Positions 45,712 through 57,500 of a stretch of DNA of 64,000 nt are shown here, in pieces. This DNA comes from Vitrella brassicaformis (Eukaryota > Sar > Vitrellaceae), in NCBI GenBank assembly GCA_001179505.1, contig CDMY01000253.1, positions 83,966 to 147,965 of the forward strand, given 5' to 3'. Position numbers and translations under genes: made by a program. Each line of letters opens with the position of its first letter. Positions within the stretch are counted from its first letter, which is position 1. The notes under the pieces are model-generated. The model was not told the origin of the DNA. It saw nothing but the letters and a program-made list of their open reading frames with translations, and ran no database searches.

Positions 45712-48700
45712 TGTGCTCGGAGGGCTACAGTCGGGATGTTTTCTTCATGTCCATTCACATGTTTTCTGGGCGTGTGAGAGCGGCAAATGTTGTAGGCCCT
45801 GTACAGGTGTGCGTCTCGTCGGTGCTTCGTTCTCCTCCTCGTGTATGGTTTGTGGTCTTGGTTGTCGGTCTCGAAGGTGCTGCCGACTGCCTGCTCAGGC
45901 AGCAACTTCCAGACCGACCGACCGCACCATAAACCAACAGCACGTGCGGAGGGACACAAGACAAGTGTAGTGTGTACTTTGCCGATTGACTGACGCCATG
46001 CACTCACTATGTGATCCGTGTGTCAAGCGTTCTCATCCATGCCAGAAGAAGCGTATATATGTCGATATTCATAAAACCATGTCCTCTATCTCATTTCTCT
46101 CCCTCCCTCTATTGGCCTGTGTCACACCACCACACGTCAGTCGCTCACTAGGTCCGTTCTGGGCTCCTGTGTGGGTACTGATTGGCCTGCGCCGCCCCCT
46201 AAGGGCAGCACCTTCGAGATGGAAAAACTGGCCGACAAACCGCACGCACATCGGGGGCAGCACAACCGCGCGTGTACTATCGTTAGTCCATCAAGTCGGT
46301 TTATGTCATTGATTCATCGCAGAAGAAGTGTCCGCTTTACATAACACATGCACAACCCCGTCTCCCACTCATCGTCACCCAGTCCACACACGTGGTCACA
46401 CACACACACTCACACACTGGTCGGTTCTCGCCTCACAGCCATCCCACATATCCGCTCATACACCCGTATCATGGTCACGCAATTGGCTTTGCATGACATG
46501 ATCAGTCTGCCATCCGTCCATCCATACATGTTGACTAGTTCGCTCCATCAAGCACGCTGAGCCGCACACATCGCATCTACGACCCCACCCCCCCATGGCT
46601 GTGAGGGATCCCATCTAAGATATAAGTGTGTGTGGTAGTGTACACCGGCCATCAGACAGACGCATATCATCCGCCTCGCTCTCGCAAACCGCCCCCATTA
46701 CGCGCACACGTCACTCGCACGCAGCCACTCTGCCACAGACAGACAGACCGACAGACAGACAGCCATCCAGTACACACACACAGCGGACGCAGCGGTAGAT
46801 AAGACTACACCGCCCCCTTGATTCTGTCTGTCTGTGAGCAAAGTAGTTTGGCGGGGTGGGTGCTTGGCACGCCGCCCATACCGACACACACAGACAATAC
46901 ACACATGGAAACGTCTGTACTAGGGAGAGAGAGGGGGCTGGGCTCAACTCGGCTGTCTTGGCTGTCTGTCTAGTAGAGGGGCTTGGCTATGTGTGGGTGT
47001 GGGGGGCGAGGTGAGGGCAAGACAGACACACAGACAGACGAGCAGACTGACTGACTGTATGGTCGCCTGTCTGTGTCTGCCACACGAGGCGATGGAAGGC
47101 ATGATGGCACTTCACACATTCCGCAAAAAGAAGACGAGTCAAGACTAAAAAGCCAATCAGCCGTCAAGTGCCCCCCACCCACACAGAGTCCACAAAATGG
47201 CAAAGAAAACCCGGCACATCGAGTTCCCCTGACCCCCCAACCGATGGACGAAAAAGACGGAGAAAGGAAACGATCAATCGACGACGACAAAAAGACCCCC
47301 ACGACACCATACGCGGCACCCCACCCATCCCTCCGTCCGACCCATTGACCAACCCCGTGTATTGGTCTCCATTACTGCCCCTCTCCTCAGCTCGCCATGG
47401 GCGCGGCCAGAGGAAGGAAAAAGCAGCAATGGGCTGACTGTAGTAAGGCGGTGTGGGGGTACCAACAAACGACAACAACACGTATTGCATTGCCCCCTCC
47501 CGGCCCGTCCACCGCTGCCCTTCCATGCCCCACTACTCCGGAAGAGCTGCGAGGTCAAAGCAGCAGTACTGACTGACCGATCGGCCGACGACGACAGAAA
47601 AGAACCCCTCGACACCACCCACCCCCACGACACCACCCAACCTCCCCATCCGACCGATTGTATTTGTGTGCATCACTGCCCCTCTCCTCAGCTCTTCAAG
47701 GAAGCGGCCAGAGGAAGGCAAAAAGCAGTGATGGGCTGACTGACTGACTGTAGTACGACGGGTGGGGGGGAATCGAATCAACCCAAACACAACACAACAG
47801 GCAATGCACTGATTGCATTGCCCCCGCCCGGCCCGTCCACCGCTGCCCATCGATCCCCCGCTACTCCTGGAGACTGCGAGGTCAGAGCAGTGGTGGACTG
47901 ACTGACTGGCGAGGGAATGCGCTGCGGTGACAAAAAAGACCGACCGACAAACGACGACAGCTATCCATCCACCTCTGCCACACACATACATCTTCCAAAA
48001 GGATGACGGACGACAGCAAGCCCCCCAACCATAAGCACAGTCGACCGACACACCGAGTGCCCCCGACGCCCAACAGATGAAACACAAAAGATGGAGAACC
48101 GACCGATCGACGACGACATTATGAACGCCACGACAGACACCACACGCGGCATCCATCCGACCAACCAGCCAGCCAGCCAGCAAATCTGTCTGTCTGTCTG
48201 TTTGTCTGTTGCGGCATACAGCACCATGCGGACACCTACACCTGCCCGACTGTGTGTTGTCCTGACGTGTGTGTTTGATCCAGCCCGGCCAGCCCTCGTG
48301 TGTGCTGGGAGCAGGGGGTAGGGATGAGTGGTGGATGGAAGGAAAGATACCGTACAGTCAGTCACTCGGCACCCGGGCAGACGACAAATGAGCGGAACCA
48401 GCCACACGACGCACTCACAAATTGGCGGGGCAGACAGACCAAACAAGATACTCACACCATACACACACACACGACAATCAGCACACGCAGGGCAGTCAAA
48501 CGACGACAAATCACAAACAAAGAGCGGGACAAATCGAGCCATACCAAAAAAGAGGTACGCGTGTCAGTCTGATACGTTTGGGTGGGGGTGGGGGTGACAG
48601 AGACATCACAGCGTAACGGTTCGCTGATGTTGGAAAAAAACACCATCACACAAACCGTTGGCTGGCAGGCAGACCAAACACTCATATCAGCCATATCTCT

Positions 48701-48821
48701 CTGGTTCTCTCACACCCAACCTTACACCCAGGCCGTTAGAGAGAATGCATCCCAACCCCCTTATTGTCCCTATCAGTCTGTCCGTCTGCCGGGGGTTTGC
48801 TACCTGTGAGTGTGTGTTGGT
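45712..48821. other. 3.1-kb intergenic region with CA/GT tracts and local duplications
   Basis: This is convergent sequence between the Pol iota-like and TPR genes. No gene is supported; the long frames are in repeats or are shadows. It holds (CA)n and (TGTC)n tracts and the diverged repeat units annotated separately at 47235-48155. Confidence 0.6.
47235..48155 (+). repeat. Diverged tandem repeat, two full units and one partial
   Basis: Unit 1 (about 47270-47580) and unit 2 (about 47575-47960) share, in order, CGACGACGACA-AAAAGA, a CACGACACCA block, CACTGCCCCTCTCCTCAGCT, GCGGCCAGAGGAAGG-AAAAGC, GGGCTGACTG, ATTGCATTGCCCCC, CCGGCCCGTCCACCGCTGCC and CTGCGAGGTCA-AGCAG. A partial third copy of the unit start (AGATGGAGAACCGACCGATC then GACGACGACA) lies at 48085-48155. 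There are several indels between copies. Confidence 0.75.
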
Positions 48822-50302
48822 TTAGTTGTGTGTGTGTCCCTCCCGGCACCAGCCGCAGCACATGCCCTCCGGGAAGAGGAACGACCACACCTTGCCCCAG
48901 AAGCCCGTCTGCTGCTGGGTCCCTCCCTGCGTGCCGTCCTCGGTCGTCGGCTCGCTGCCCGTCTCGGTGTCCTCCTTCTGCAGACGCTGGTCCTCGCCAG
49001 ACACAAACACACTCTCTGCACACACACATACACATGCCGCATCGTCTCGCACTTCCATCTCGTGTGTGACGACATAGAAGGCCACTCACCTTTCGAAACG
49101 GTGGGCAGGTTGGGCGTCTTGGTGCTTACGCAGTGCAGCGGGCGAGCCGACAGACGGCGGGAGGCACGCTTGGTGCGTCCCTCGGTGGTGGCGGTGGCCG
49201 AGCCGACGGTGAAAACGCCCGCACCGTTGCCCGCCGCCTGGTGGTCCGATGGCTGGTCGTCGAAACGCAGAGGTGGCAACTCTGCACACACAAGGGAGAG
49301 AGGAGAGGGAACGGATCTGCAGAGTGAGAAGGTGTTTCTGTTAGGCAGTGCCACTGACCGATGGTGTGTTCTGTGCCTTTGGACGCCTTGGCGGGGCGGA
49401 AGGCATACCCCATACCCAGCTTTATCAGGCTCTTATCTTGCTCCGTCATCAGCCAATCCTTCTCCTCAGACCCCTCCCCCTCTCCCTCGTTAGGACTCCC
49501 GTACAACGACATCTTCTCGAACATGCCACCGTAGAGCTGTTGGAGCCAACACACAGACACACCACATTCACACACATACGCACACGACACACGCGTCACG
49601 TCCAGATCGGTGTCTGCCCACCTGGTGCTCCTTGGCCTTCTGCTGCTGCATGCGGTGGGCCAGGAGGGCCATCTCGGCGTCGGCCTCCTTGCCGTAGCTC
49701 TCGTGTGACGCCTTCAGCTTGCGCAGGTCGGCCACGGCGCCATCGAAGTCGCCAGACAGCCGACGGGCGCACGCGCGACGCAACAACGCCTGCAGACACA
49801 TTCACACACACACACACACATATGAATGAATGCATTCATCTCTCGTTGTGCTGTGGTCACCTTCGGGTGTGTATCATCGTGGGCCAGCAGCAGGTCGGTG
49901 TAGGTGAGGGCCTCGTCCAGCAAGTCGGCCTTGAGGCTGGCCAGGGCCGAGTTGCTCCACACGCTCATGGTGAGCTGCTGCACCTCCTCGGTGTGGGCCA
50001 TCCACGACTTCATGTCGACGGACTTGACCGACTCGAGTGCCTCCATGGCCTTCTTGTACTCCGTCAGCGCCGCCTTGGGGGCCTTCTTGGCCATCAGGTT
50101 GTTGCCCTCGGCCTTGTGGGCCCTGGCACTGAAGAACGAAAGGCACACAGACCGGTGGAATGGGATGGTGCAGTGCCTCATTTGTCGTTGTAGCGTACGC
50201 TGCCAGGTGGCTCCCCATCAAATCCGATGCGCCGGAACTTATGATGCCATCACCACCTGATAACGCATACGCAAGCGCAAAGGCATCCCATTGCAAACCC
50301 AT
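48822..50302 (-). CDS. TPR-domain protein (TTC9/FKBP-TPR type)
   Basis: There are six or so exons. ATG at 50300-50302 gives MGLQWDAFALAYALSGGDG, then SHLAA spliced to ARAHKAEGNNLMAKK, AALTEYKKAMEALES, WSNSALASLKADLLDEALTY and ALLRRACARRLSGDFDGAVA. Together these make three helical-pair TPRs of the co-chaperone type, with the EGN-x-L and RR-A-x-A-x-R-L positions typical of TTC9- or FKBP-like TPR domains. No peptidyl-prolyl isomerase domain is visible. The C-terminal half is charged and Ser/Thr-rich (GMFEKMSLYGS, KLGMGYAFRPAKAS) and ends FWGKVWSFLFPEGMCCGWC, an aromatic, Cys-bearing tail that could be lipid-modified or membrane-associated. Binding to Hsp90/Hsp70 is possible, but I did not verify the carboxylate-clamp residues. 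Stop at 48822-48824. Confidence 0.7.
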
Positions 50303-50816
50303 GGACGAGCATCACGGACGTACAGTGCAGTCATCCCCTCTCACCATGCCCAGTGGCCCTCCCCGCATCTTTGGTGCCAGTGGCACCTCCCGCGTACTCG
50401 TCACGGTCCGCCATGGCGGCGCAAGGTCTCGCACTCGCTCGACGAAGGGACAAGGGATCGGCAAGGACGGCTGGCGCAGACTTCAATGAACGTTATCAAA
50501 AGCGATACAGTCAGCAACTCAACGGCCTCGAGAGAGCATCAGCTGCCTTTTTCGAGACCGGTTCGTCCCTGCGAGCTTACACATCGGTTTCACGTTTGCC
50601 CTCTTCCGAAGCGAAAGTCAATGGTGAACGAGCGCTAACACAAGAGAGACCGCGGGGTAACAGAAGGATGGCCGTAACGGAAGGATCCCTTCGGCCTTCA
50701 CCTGCTTCTGCCCCAGCGCCTCCACATCCTCCTTGCCTTCGTTCGTTCCCTCTCTGCGCATCTTTCCATCCATCGATTCGCCTCCATTTCGCCTCCTCGA
50801 TCACTCACGACGACAA
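50303..50816. promoter_or_regulatory. Head-to-head spacer between TPR and small secreted-protein genes
   Basis: These 514 bases separate divergent starts at 50302 and 50817. An open frame on the plus strand (from about 50417) overlaps the next start and lacks homology or splice signals, so I treat it as leader sequence. Confidence 0.4.
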
Positions 50817-51421
50817 TGGTGCGTGTGCTTGGGCTGCTCGTCCTCCTTGCCCTCGCTGGCATCGCGCATTGCCAGCTCCGCAAACTGGCGCCTGCAGGTG
50901 GGTGGGTGGGTGAGGTGTGTGCACGACCTGAGACATTCGTTCTCGTTCACATTGCTTGTCTCTTCCTTCGCTCTGCAGAGGAGGCGGAGGAGTACATCCC
51001 TGCGCCGACTGTCGTCGGTGTGGTGACCGGCAAGCCCACGGAGCTTCTCAAGGCGGTGGCGGAGCTGTATCTCCAAGCTGAGAACCTCAAGAATGAGCCT
51101 GGCAGCCTGACAGAGCAGCAGCAAGTCTTTGGTGAGGGGCTGGCCGCGAGAATCGACAATGGCGAGGACATCAGCGAGCTGATGGCGAGCAGCGGGCTGG
51201 AGAAGACGGTGTACCATGTCACCGATGACATCACACACACTGTCTATAAGGCCAAGGACATACCCGCATCCACGACCCAGCACGGTAAGCAATGCACCGA
51301 CAACGCATGCTTTGCTTTCTCAGCCTTTCTTCTTGATCCTTATTTGTCAGATGAGCTACCCGTAGCAAGGCCCTGTGGATTTGTTTGCCGGCGTTGGTAC
51401 TGCTACTTCGGGTGCTGGTAG
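50817..51421 (+). CDS. Small secreted protein, type B, with Cys/aromatic tail
   Basis: Three exons, with starts near 50817, 50979 and 51351. The signal peptide MVRVLGLLVLLALAGIAHCQ is followed by LRKLAPA and a phase-1 intron, exactly as in the gene at 40238. Exon 2 encodes a small acidic domain: EEYIPAPTVVGVVTGKP, AVAELYLQAENLKNEPGSLT and GEDISELMASSGLEKTVYHV. Exon 3 gives ARPCGFVCRRWYCYFGCW and a stop at 51419-51421, four cysteines among aromatic residues. No family is recognised. The hydrophobic-to-Cys layout suggests a disulfide-bonded extracellular peptide or wall protein. Upstream intergenic sequence is shared with the TPR gene. Confidence 0.65.
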
Positions 51422-52677
51422 ACGACTGTGCCGTGCATGCCGCCTCTATCGTGGCAGCACGATGAATTCGTGAGATCTGCTCTGTCCCTGTGAACTATGA
51501 ACCACCCGCTCTTCTCCTCGTCTGATATGGTATGGTCTGGTCTTGTGTATTTGTGGTATGCTGTTCATGTGGAGATTAGGCGAGTGGCACAGATCGTGTG
51601 GGTCATCTCTTCTGTTTGTCTTAATTCACCAGCTTTTCTTTTCGTCAGGTGTGTCATGGTTCCACGTATTCGTGATGGTTTGCATGGCTGGACTGTATGT
51701 ATTTTTCGTCGCATCGAGTGTCATGCTCGCTGCGGACACGTGTCGCTGTTTGTCGGTTCATTTTCCTAGTGTGTGTGTGTCCGTCTCTTCCTTCATACAT
51801 ATGGACCATGCACATGGAAGGCAGAGAGATCTGCCCATCTGGACACATACCTGTTATTCGTGGAAAAGAAGCGACGCGTATAGGGCATGCACTGCACGTG
51901 GACAGACGGGGGGAGACAGGCAGGCAGAGTGCACACATGCATCATGTAGACACATCTATCTGTTATGTATCTGTGTGTCGTTAGTGTGTCGTGTTAGTGT
52001 GGCGCGTGTGTCGGCACCTCTGTCAGTGTCACTCTAAATGGAGTGAGACAGTGGTCGGGTGGCTGACGTCGGGTGCACACGTGACTGCATACATGTTTCA
52101 TGTCATGGCGGTGCATGGGAGGGATAGGGACACGCCACATGGGATGGATGAGACCGCTCAACACATCATGAATCGTAGAAGGAGCAGTGCAGTGTGTGTC
52201 ATCATGAGATTCAGCTGAGCATCACCACTCCCCTATCCTTGACCGCCTCTCTCTGTCTCTTTCGCCACATTGTTGTCGGCTTTCATCCGACCTATAGGGA
52301 GCAACGCAATGAACGAACGCATCAACCCCTCCACACACAACACAAGTGACGAATAACTGCAAGAACGCCTGACAGCAGCAGGCTTTTCGACACTCAAGTG
52401 GGTGGCCGCGGGATACTCAATTGGCATTCATTTCACCCTCCATGTGATGTGATGAGTCCATCCATTATTCATAGCACTGTGGCTCTGGTGCAACCAAAAC
52501 TCAAAAGATGCCAGCCAATGCACTCACGACTGAGAGGCGGCCCTCACCATAAAGGGACCTGCCCCCACACACTCGTCCGTCCGTCTCTCATTTCCTCTTA
52601 TCATCTCAGCGCAATGCACTCGATCGCGTTGCTCACACACAGCCGCCTCTCTCTGTCTCTCTCGAATCGGTTGTGCC
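51422..52677. other. Intergenic region
   Basis: This is convergent 3' sequence between the small secreted protein and the Vti1-like gene. It is rich in GTGT and CATG words; no ORF, RNA or repeat unit is supportable. Confidence 0.6.
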
Positions 52678-54077
52678 TCACGCGAATTTCCAGTAGATGA
52701 TGAATATGATAGCCAGCACACACACCCCGATGATCGAATACAGCAAGATCTTGTTCGCCACCACACGCCGACCCTGACTCACGCGACACAGACAAGTACG
52801 ATGGATGGACCGGTGTCTGTCTGTCTGTGTGTCTGTCTGTCTGTCTGTGTGTATGTATGTGGCTGTCTGACTGACCATGTTTGCGATGGTTCTTCTCGCC
52901 CAATCCAGGTTGTAGCTCACGTCAGACAACTACACACACACAGAGAGGATTGATCACCTCACCCCGCCCATAGCATCCATCCATCCATCCTTGCTTACGT
53001 TATGTCTGGTCCTGAGTATGGTTTCCCTCTGTGACCTCAGGTCCCCCAGTATCTCCCCACCGATCTGCTCGGTCTCCAGCGCCAAACGACGCGACTCCTG
53101 AGTGAGTGAGGCATGAACCGAACCGTCACACACACAGAGATGGCACCCACCATACGATGGTGTGCTGGTTGGTGTCCATCCATCTGTGTGTGTACCTCCA
53201 GCTGGTCGACGCCCTGCCTGAGTCCGTTCCGCGCGTCAAGTAACCGCTGACGGTGCTCGTGAGATCCACTACCCACTGACACAAACAAAGACACACACAC
53301 ATGTTTGTTTTCCCGTGTGTGTTTGCCCTGCCCTGCCCTGCCCCCCTGGCCCTCTCTCTCTTACGTACGTCCATTCATCTCGAATGCGCCTCCCCTGCCC
53401 CCTCTCTGCCCCAGCAGTGCCTTTCTCTCGAGGTCTGTCCTCGCATTCTGAAACTCCTGGGAAAGCTCTGTCAGATTCGTACGCCGGCTGGCCATCTGAA
53501 CATTACAGACAGACCAGACAGGCACGCACATGGGCGATGGATGAGTTGAGTTGGTCACTCATGTCATCTGCTGGGGTGTGAGTCACACTTACACTTTCGG
53601 CGATGTGTGGTGCTGTCGACGCCGGCAGGGTGCGGCACTCCATTTCCATCTGCCGCAACTGAACACACCCCAAATCAACACACACACACACACACACACA
53701 CATGGACACACACTTGCCTGAGGGCCAACATGCTGCGCTTGTCCTTTCTTGGCATACGTTCTGTTCTGCCTGTTGGATGAATTTCTGGCAGTCTGCGATG
53801 GCCTGCCGGAGGTCTGACGTCGAATCTGGTGCATACAGACACACACAATCGGCAACAGACAGAGGAGTCGATGGCACACATGGGGCCGTGTTTGTGCGGT
53901 CCCCCGGCCTTCAAGTTGACCTTCGTAGTTGTTGAGGATCTTGAGTTTGCCCTCCACCTCCACTATAAGACGGTCTGACAAGACAACCATGGACACACAC
54001 AAGCCATTCTTCCTTCCCCCGTCGCCCTTTTTGTTTTCACCGAAGTCTTCTTGGTACGTCGAGAAGAGATCTGACAT
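52678..54077 (-). CDS. VTI1: Vti1-like Qb-SNARE
   Basis: About nine small exons encode a tail-anchored fusion protein of the Golgi/endosome/vacuole route. The start at 54075-54077 gives MSDLFSTYQEDFG, then DRLIVEVEGKLKILNNYEG and DLRQAIADCQKFIQQAEQN (N-terminal three-helix bundle, resembling the Vti1 start). Next come NLTELSQEFQNARTDLERK and HEHRQRLLDARNGLRQGVDQ. The SNARE motif is SRRLALETEQIGGEILGDL and RSQRETILRTRHN, then SYNLDWARRTIANM. It ends GRRVVANKILLYSIIGVCVL and IIFIIYWKFA, a single C-terminal membrane helix. The zero layer of Qb-SNAREs is a Gln in the SRR..TEQIG..L heptads and appears present. Several introns carry long (TG)n tracts on the sense strand. The start lies 483 bases head to head from PP4R3. 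Confidence 0.85.
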
Positions 54078-54560
54078 GCCGACTGTTGTCATGCCGCACA
54101 CGAGCGATGCGATGCGCAACCCGATGAGCTCAAGAGCCCAGCTCTCCTGTGGACATTCACAAGGCTTTTTGGCACTCACAAAGCCAGGTGCTCTCCAAGG
54201 CAACGTGCTGCGCTAGAAAGGCAACACGGCTGTCCCTCCCTCTTTGCCCTCCTCCGCCAAGTAGCTCGCAACGTCCGATCGCTTTCCGAGAGAAGTTCGT
54301 TTTTTGTGCCTTCGCAGGCTCTCCGGCACGCCCACGGGTGCTGTAGACGCCTCTCCAATTGCCAGCGACCCTTCAGCTGCTCGGCGGCTGCATGCGCATC
54401 ACTCATCAGCCTGTAGATCTCAGATCCAGCACTACCACGAGCGTCGTCGTCCAGCAGAGACCTCCCTCCTACTCGGCGCGCGTCGCCACCAGGACCGCCA
54501 GTTTGTGTGTGATCTGATTCATCTGTCGTGCTGCGGTGAGTGGTGTTGGTTGCTACTGCG
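54078..54560. promoter_or_regulatory. Head-to-head spacer between Vti1-like and PP4R3 genes
   Basis: These 483 bases separate divergent start codons. A frame continues upstream of the SNARE start (ALELIGLRIASLVCG) but precedes the conserved N-terminus and is taken as leader. No clear core promoter element was seen. Confidence 0.4.
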
Positions 54561-57500
54561 ATGGACGGGCAGCCGATGGATGTGGACGACACGACTCCCG
54601 GGGGAGCCGCCTCGAAGCGAGTCAAGCTGTACGAGCTGGATGCCGACTCGGGGGCATGGAAGGACAGGGGAACCGGACACGTCATCTGTGACACCTACGG
54701 ACGGGTGAGCTGAGGGAGGTGGTGAGGGGGGTGAAAGCAGACAGACAGACAGCAGCAAGGAAGGAAGGACAGTGAGGGCAGAGAGGCGCACGGGGTGATT
54801 GATTGCATCGAGACGAGTTGGTGCATGTTGCTGTTGCTTTTGTTGATGGCACTGTCGTCATGTGTGTTGTGTGTGTTGTGTGATGGTTCGATCTGTGTGT
54901 GCAGGAGTTTAAGATAACGGTCAAGGGCGAGGAGCAGGGCAACCTCCTACTCAACTCCATCGTCGACGAGTCGCACAACTACACACACCAGAAAGGTGCA
55001 GTGCAGACACACACACGCACACACACACACGCTGTGGACTCAGGATCCTCTCATGGCCCGTACTTGTTCCATGCGTGTGTGTGTGTGTTTGCCTCAGACA
55101 CGATCATCACGTGGCAGGAGCCGAAGCGTACGGGGGGTGCGGACGCCTACCAGGCCCTCTCCTTCCAGCAACCGGCGGGCTGTCACGAAGTCTGGTACGC
55201 GACAGGGGGGGCCAGCATATGGGCGACAGAACGAGTGTGGATGTGGTCGTACTCACTGTGGCTGGCTATGCTGCGTGTGGTGCAGGAGTTTCATCCAGCG
55301 GGCAATCCAGCCCCACTCACACCCAGGTACAGACAGAAAGACATGGTGGAGGCCAGGCCATGGAGCACACTCACGCAGCCAACAGGTAGGTGTCGGTTGT
55401 GAGCTCCTTTCTTCTCCCTCCCAGACGCATCCCACACGGTGCCGTTGAGCGTGTTGCCCCTACCCTCCCTCGACACACTCAACGAGATATGCAACCACCT
55501 CGAGAACGACGTAAGATAAGAACAACGGCCCACTTGCCGACGGACAGTGCACAGAGGGGCGAACACATGCATCTATCTGTGTGTGCCGTGTGTGTGCAGG
55601 TGGCATTCCAGGCCAAGCGCGAGCAGGTCATCGGCGACTGCATGAACGCGGTACACACATGCAGGCCGATAGCATCCTCTATGTAGCTATCGGCCTCTCT
55701 CTCTCTCTCTCTGTGTGTGTGTGTCTGTGTGTAGACGTTTCTGGACAAGCTGTACCGTGTGTTTGAGGACGCCGAGGACCTGGAACTGAGGGACAAGCTC
55801 ACCACTCTGTGGCACATCGTCAAGAAAATGGGTATGCTCGTCCGTCCGACCGCCAGTCCGTCCACAGAACACCCACTCAGAGGCCCCTCCCTGTGTGTGT
55901 CTGTCGGTGTGTATGGTGTCGATCAGTGATGACCTGTTCGAAGGAGTTGATTAACCTGCTGCTCGACGACGAACACTACGAGAAGACCTTCGGCATCCTA
56001 GAACGTACGCACACAGACAGACAGACAGACAAGGGCCACCCACCTCGACACACCACTCACTCCTCTTGTGTGTGCGGTGCGGCTGTGTGTTGCCTTGCCT
56101 CCCTCTCTTCTCTCAGACGACGAGGGCATCCCGGACGACAGGCGCATCCGGCATAGGTCCTACATCAAGGACAACTGCCACCTGGTCGAGGTAGCTAGCC
56201 CAACAAACCACATCACATCACATTACATCACAGGGAGGACACGCACAGACCTACCTAAGTACTGTGCGGATGGATTTGTGTGTGTGTGTGTGTAATGAAT
56301 GTGTGCAGCCGGTGCAGATCGCCGACAACGAGTTCCGGAAGCAAATCCACCTACACTTCAGGCTGTGCTACCTGAAGGTAGGTAGCTATACACACCAAAC
56401 AGCCGAGGGAGGGAGGGGGAGAGAGACCGCTGCCAGGCACACTGATGGACAAATGAGGCGCCGTGTGTGTATGTGTGTATGTGTGTGTGTGTGTGTGTGA
56501 GTGCAGGATGTGGCTTTGGCTCGAGTGCTGGACGACCAGTGCCTGGCCATCATATCCAACGTCAGTCAACCCACACCACACCACACCACACCATCAAGCA
56601 CTACACATCCTCATGTCTGTGTGTCTGTTTGTCTGTGTGTGTGTCAGCTGGCCGGTCAGCAGCAGCTGGATCTGTTGGCGCAGAGCATCGACGACTCAAA
56701 GGGACACCTAGCTGAAATATTCAAGTGAAGGACCGATCAACACACCGAGACACAAAGAAAGAAACCCCGATACGATACGAGGACGGACGTGCCTCTCCCT
56801 GTGTGTGCATCAGGGCGTTGCCAGACAACTACGACGCGTTGCTGTGGATCAACTCGCTGGTGGCCATGTGCCGGCAGATGATGCCCAACGAGAAGAGCCA
56901 GCTGTTCAACGCCCTCAACCAGAGACACATCTTCGAGGCCCTCGAGGAGTACCTCCGCAAGTCGTGCAACGGATACCAACAGTGGGAGCGACTCATGGCG
57001 CTGGAGGCCAAGACCAGGGAGGACCAGCAGAGGGACCACACCGGACAGCCACACCCACTTAGTAGTGGACAGGGGGTGACGGACGGCAACGCCGCAGCGG
57101 GAAGCGCCAAAACCGACGAACAACACAGTAGTGGACAGGTGGGCGAGAGAGAGAGGGAGAGAGGGAGGGAGAGGTCTTGATGGATGTCCTGGAGCAATCT
57201 GCTCCTTTGTTTGGTGCCTCAGATGTCGGTCAACGGTACGCCCCCTGCGGCAGCAGCAGCTGCCGCTGCCGCTGGTGGTGGTGGTGGCGCTTCGTCACCA
57301 CCCATGCCCGTGTCGAAGCTGACGTACGGCGCCGCCCCCCACCCGACGGTTGCGCATGTGCTGCAGCGGCCGTCCACCAATCCTGTGTCGGCCGCTGTGG
57401 AGATCATCCAGGCGGCCGTCACAGCCATGCCCGGACTCTACCGAAACTTCCTCAAACAAAGGTCAGAGGGACGAAGGTTTGCCGATACGGATGCAGTGTG

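Noticed and set aside
50353-50913. 186-codon plus-strand frame as a gene
   Set aside because: It overlaps the well-supported signal-peptide exon at 50817 in another frame, lacks homology and has no splice structure.
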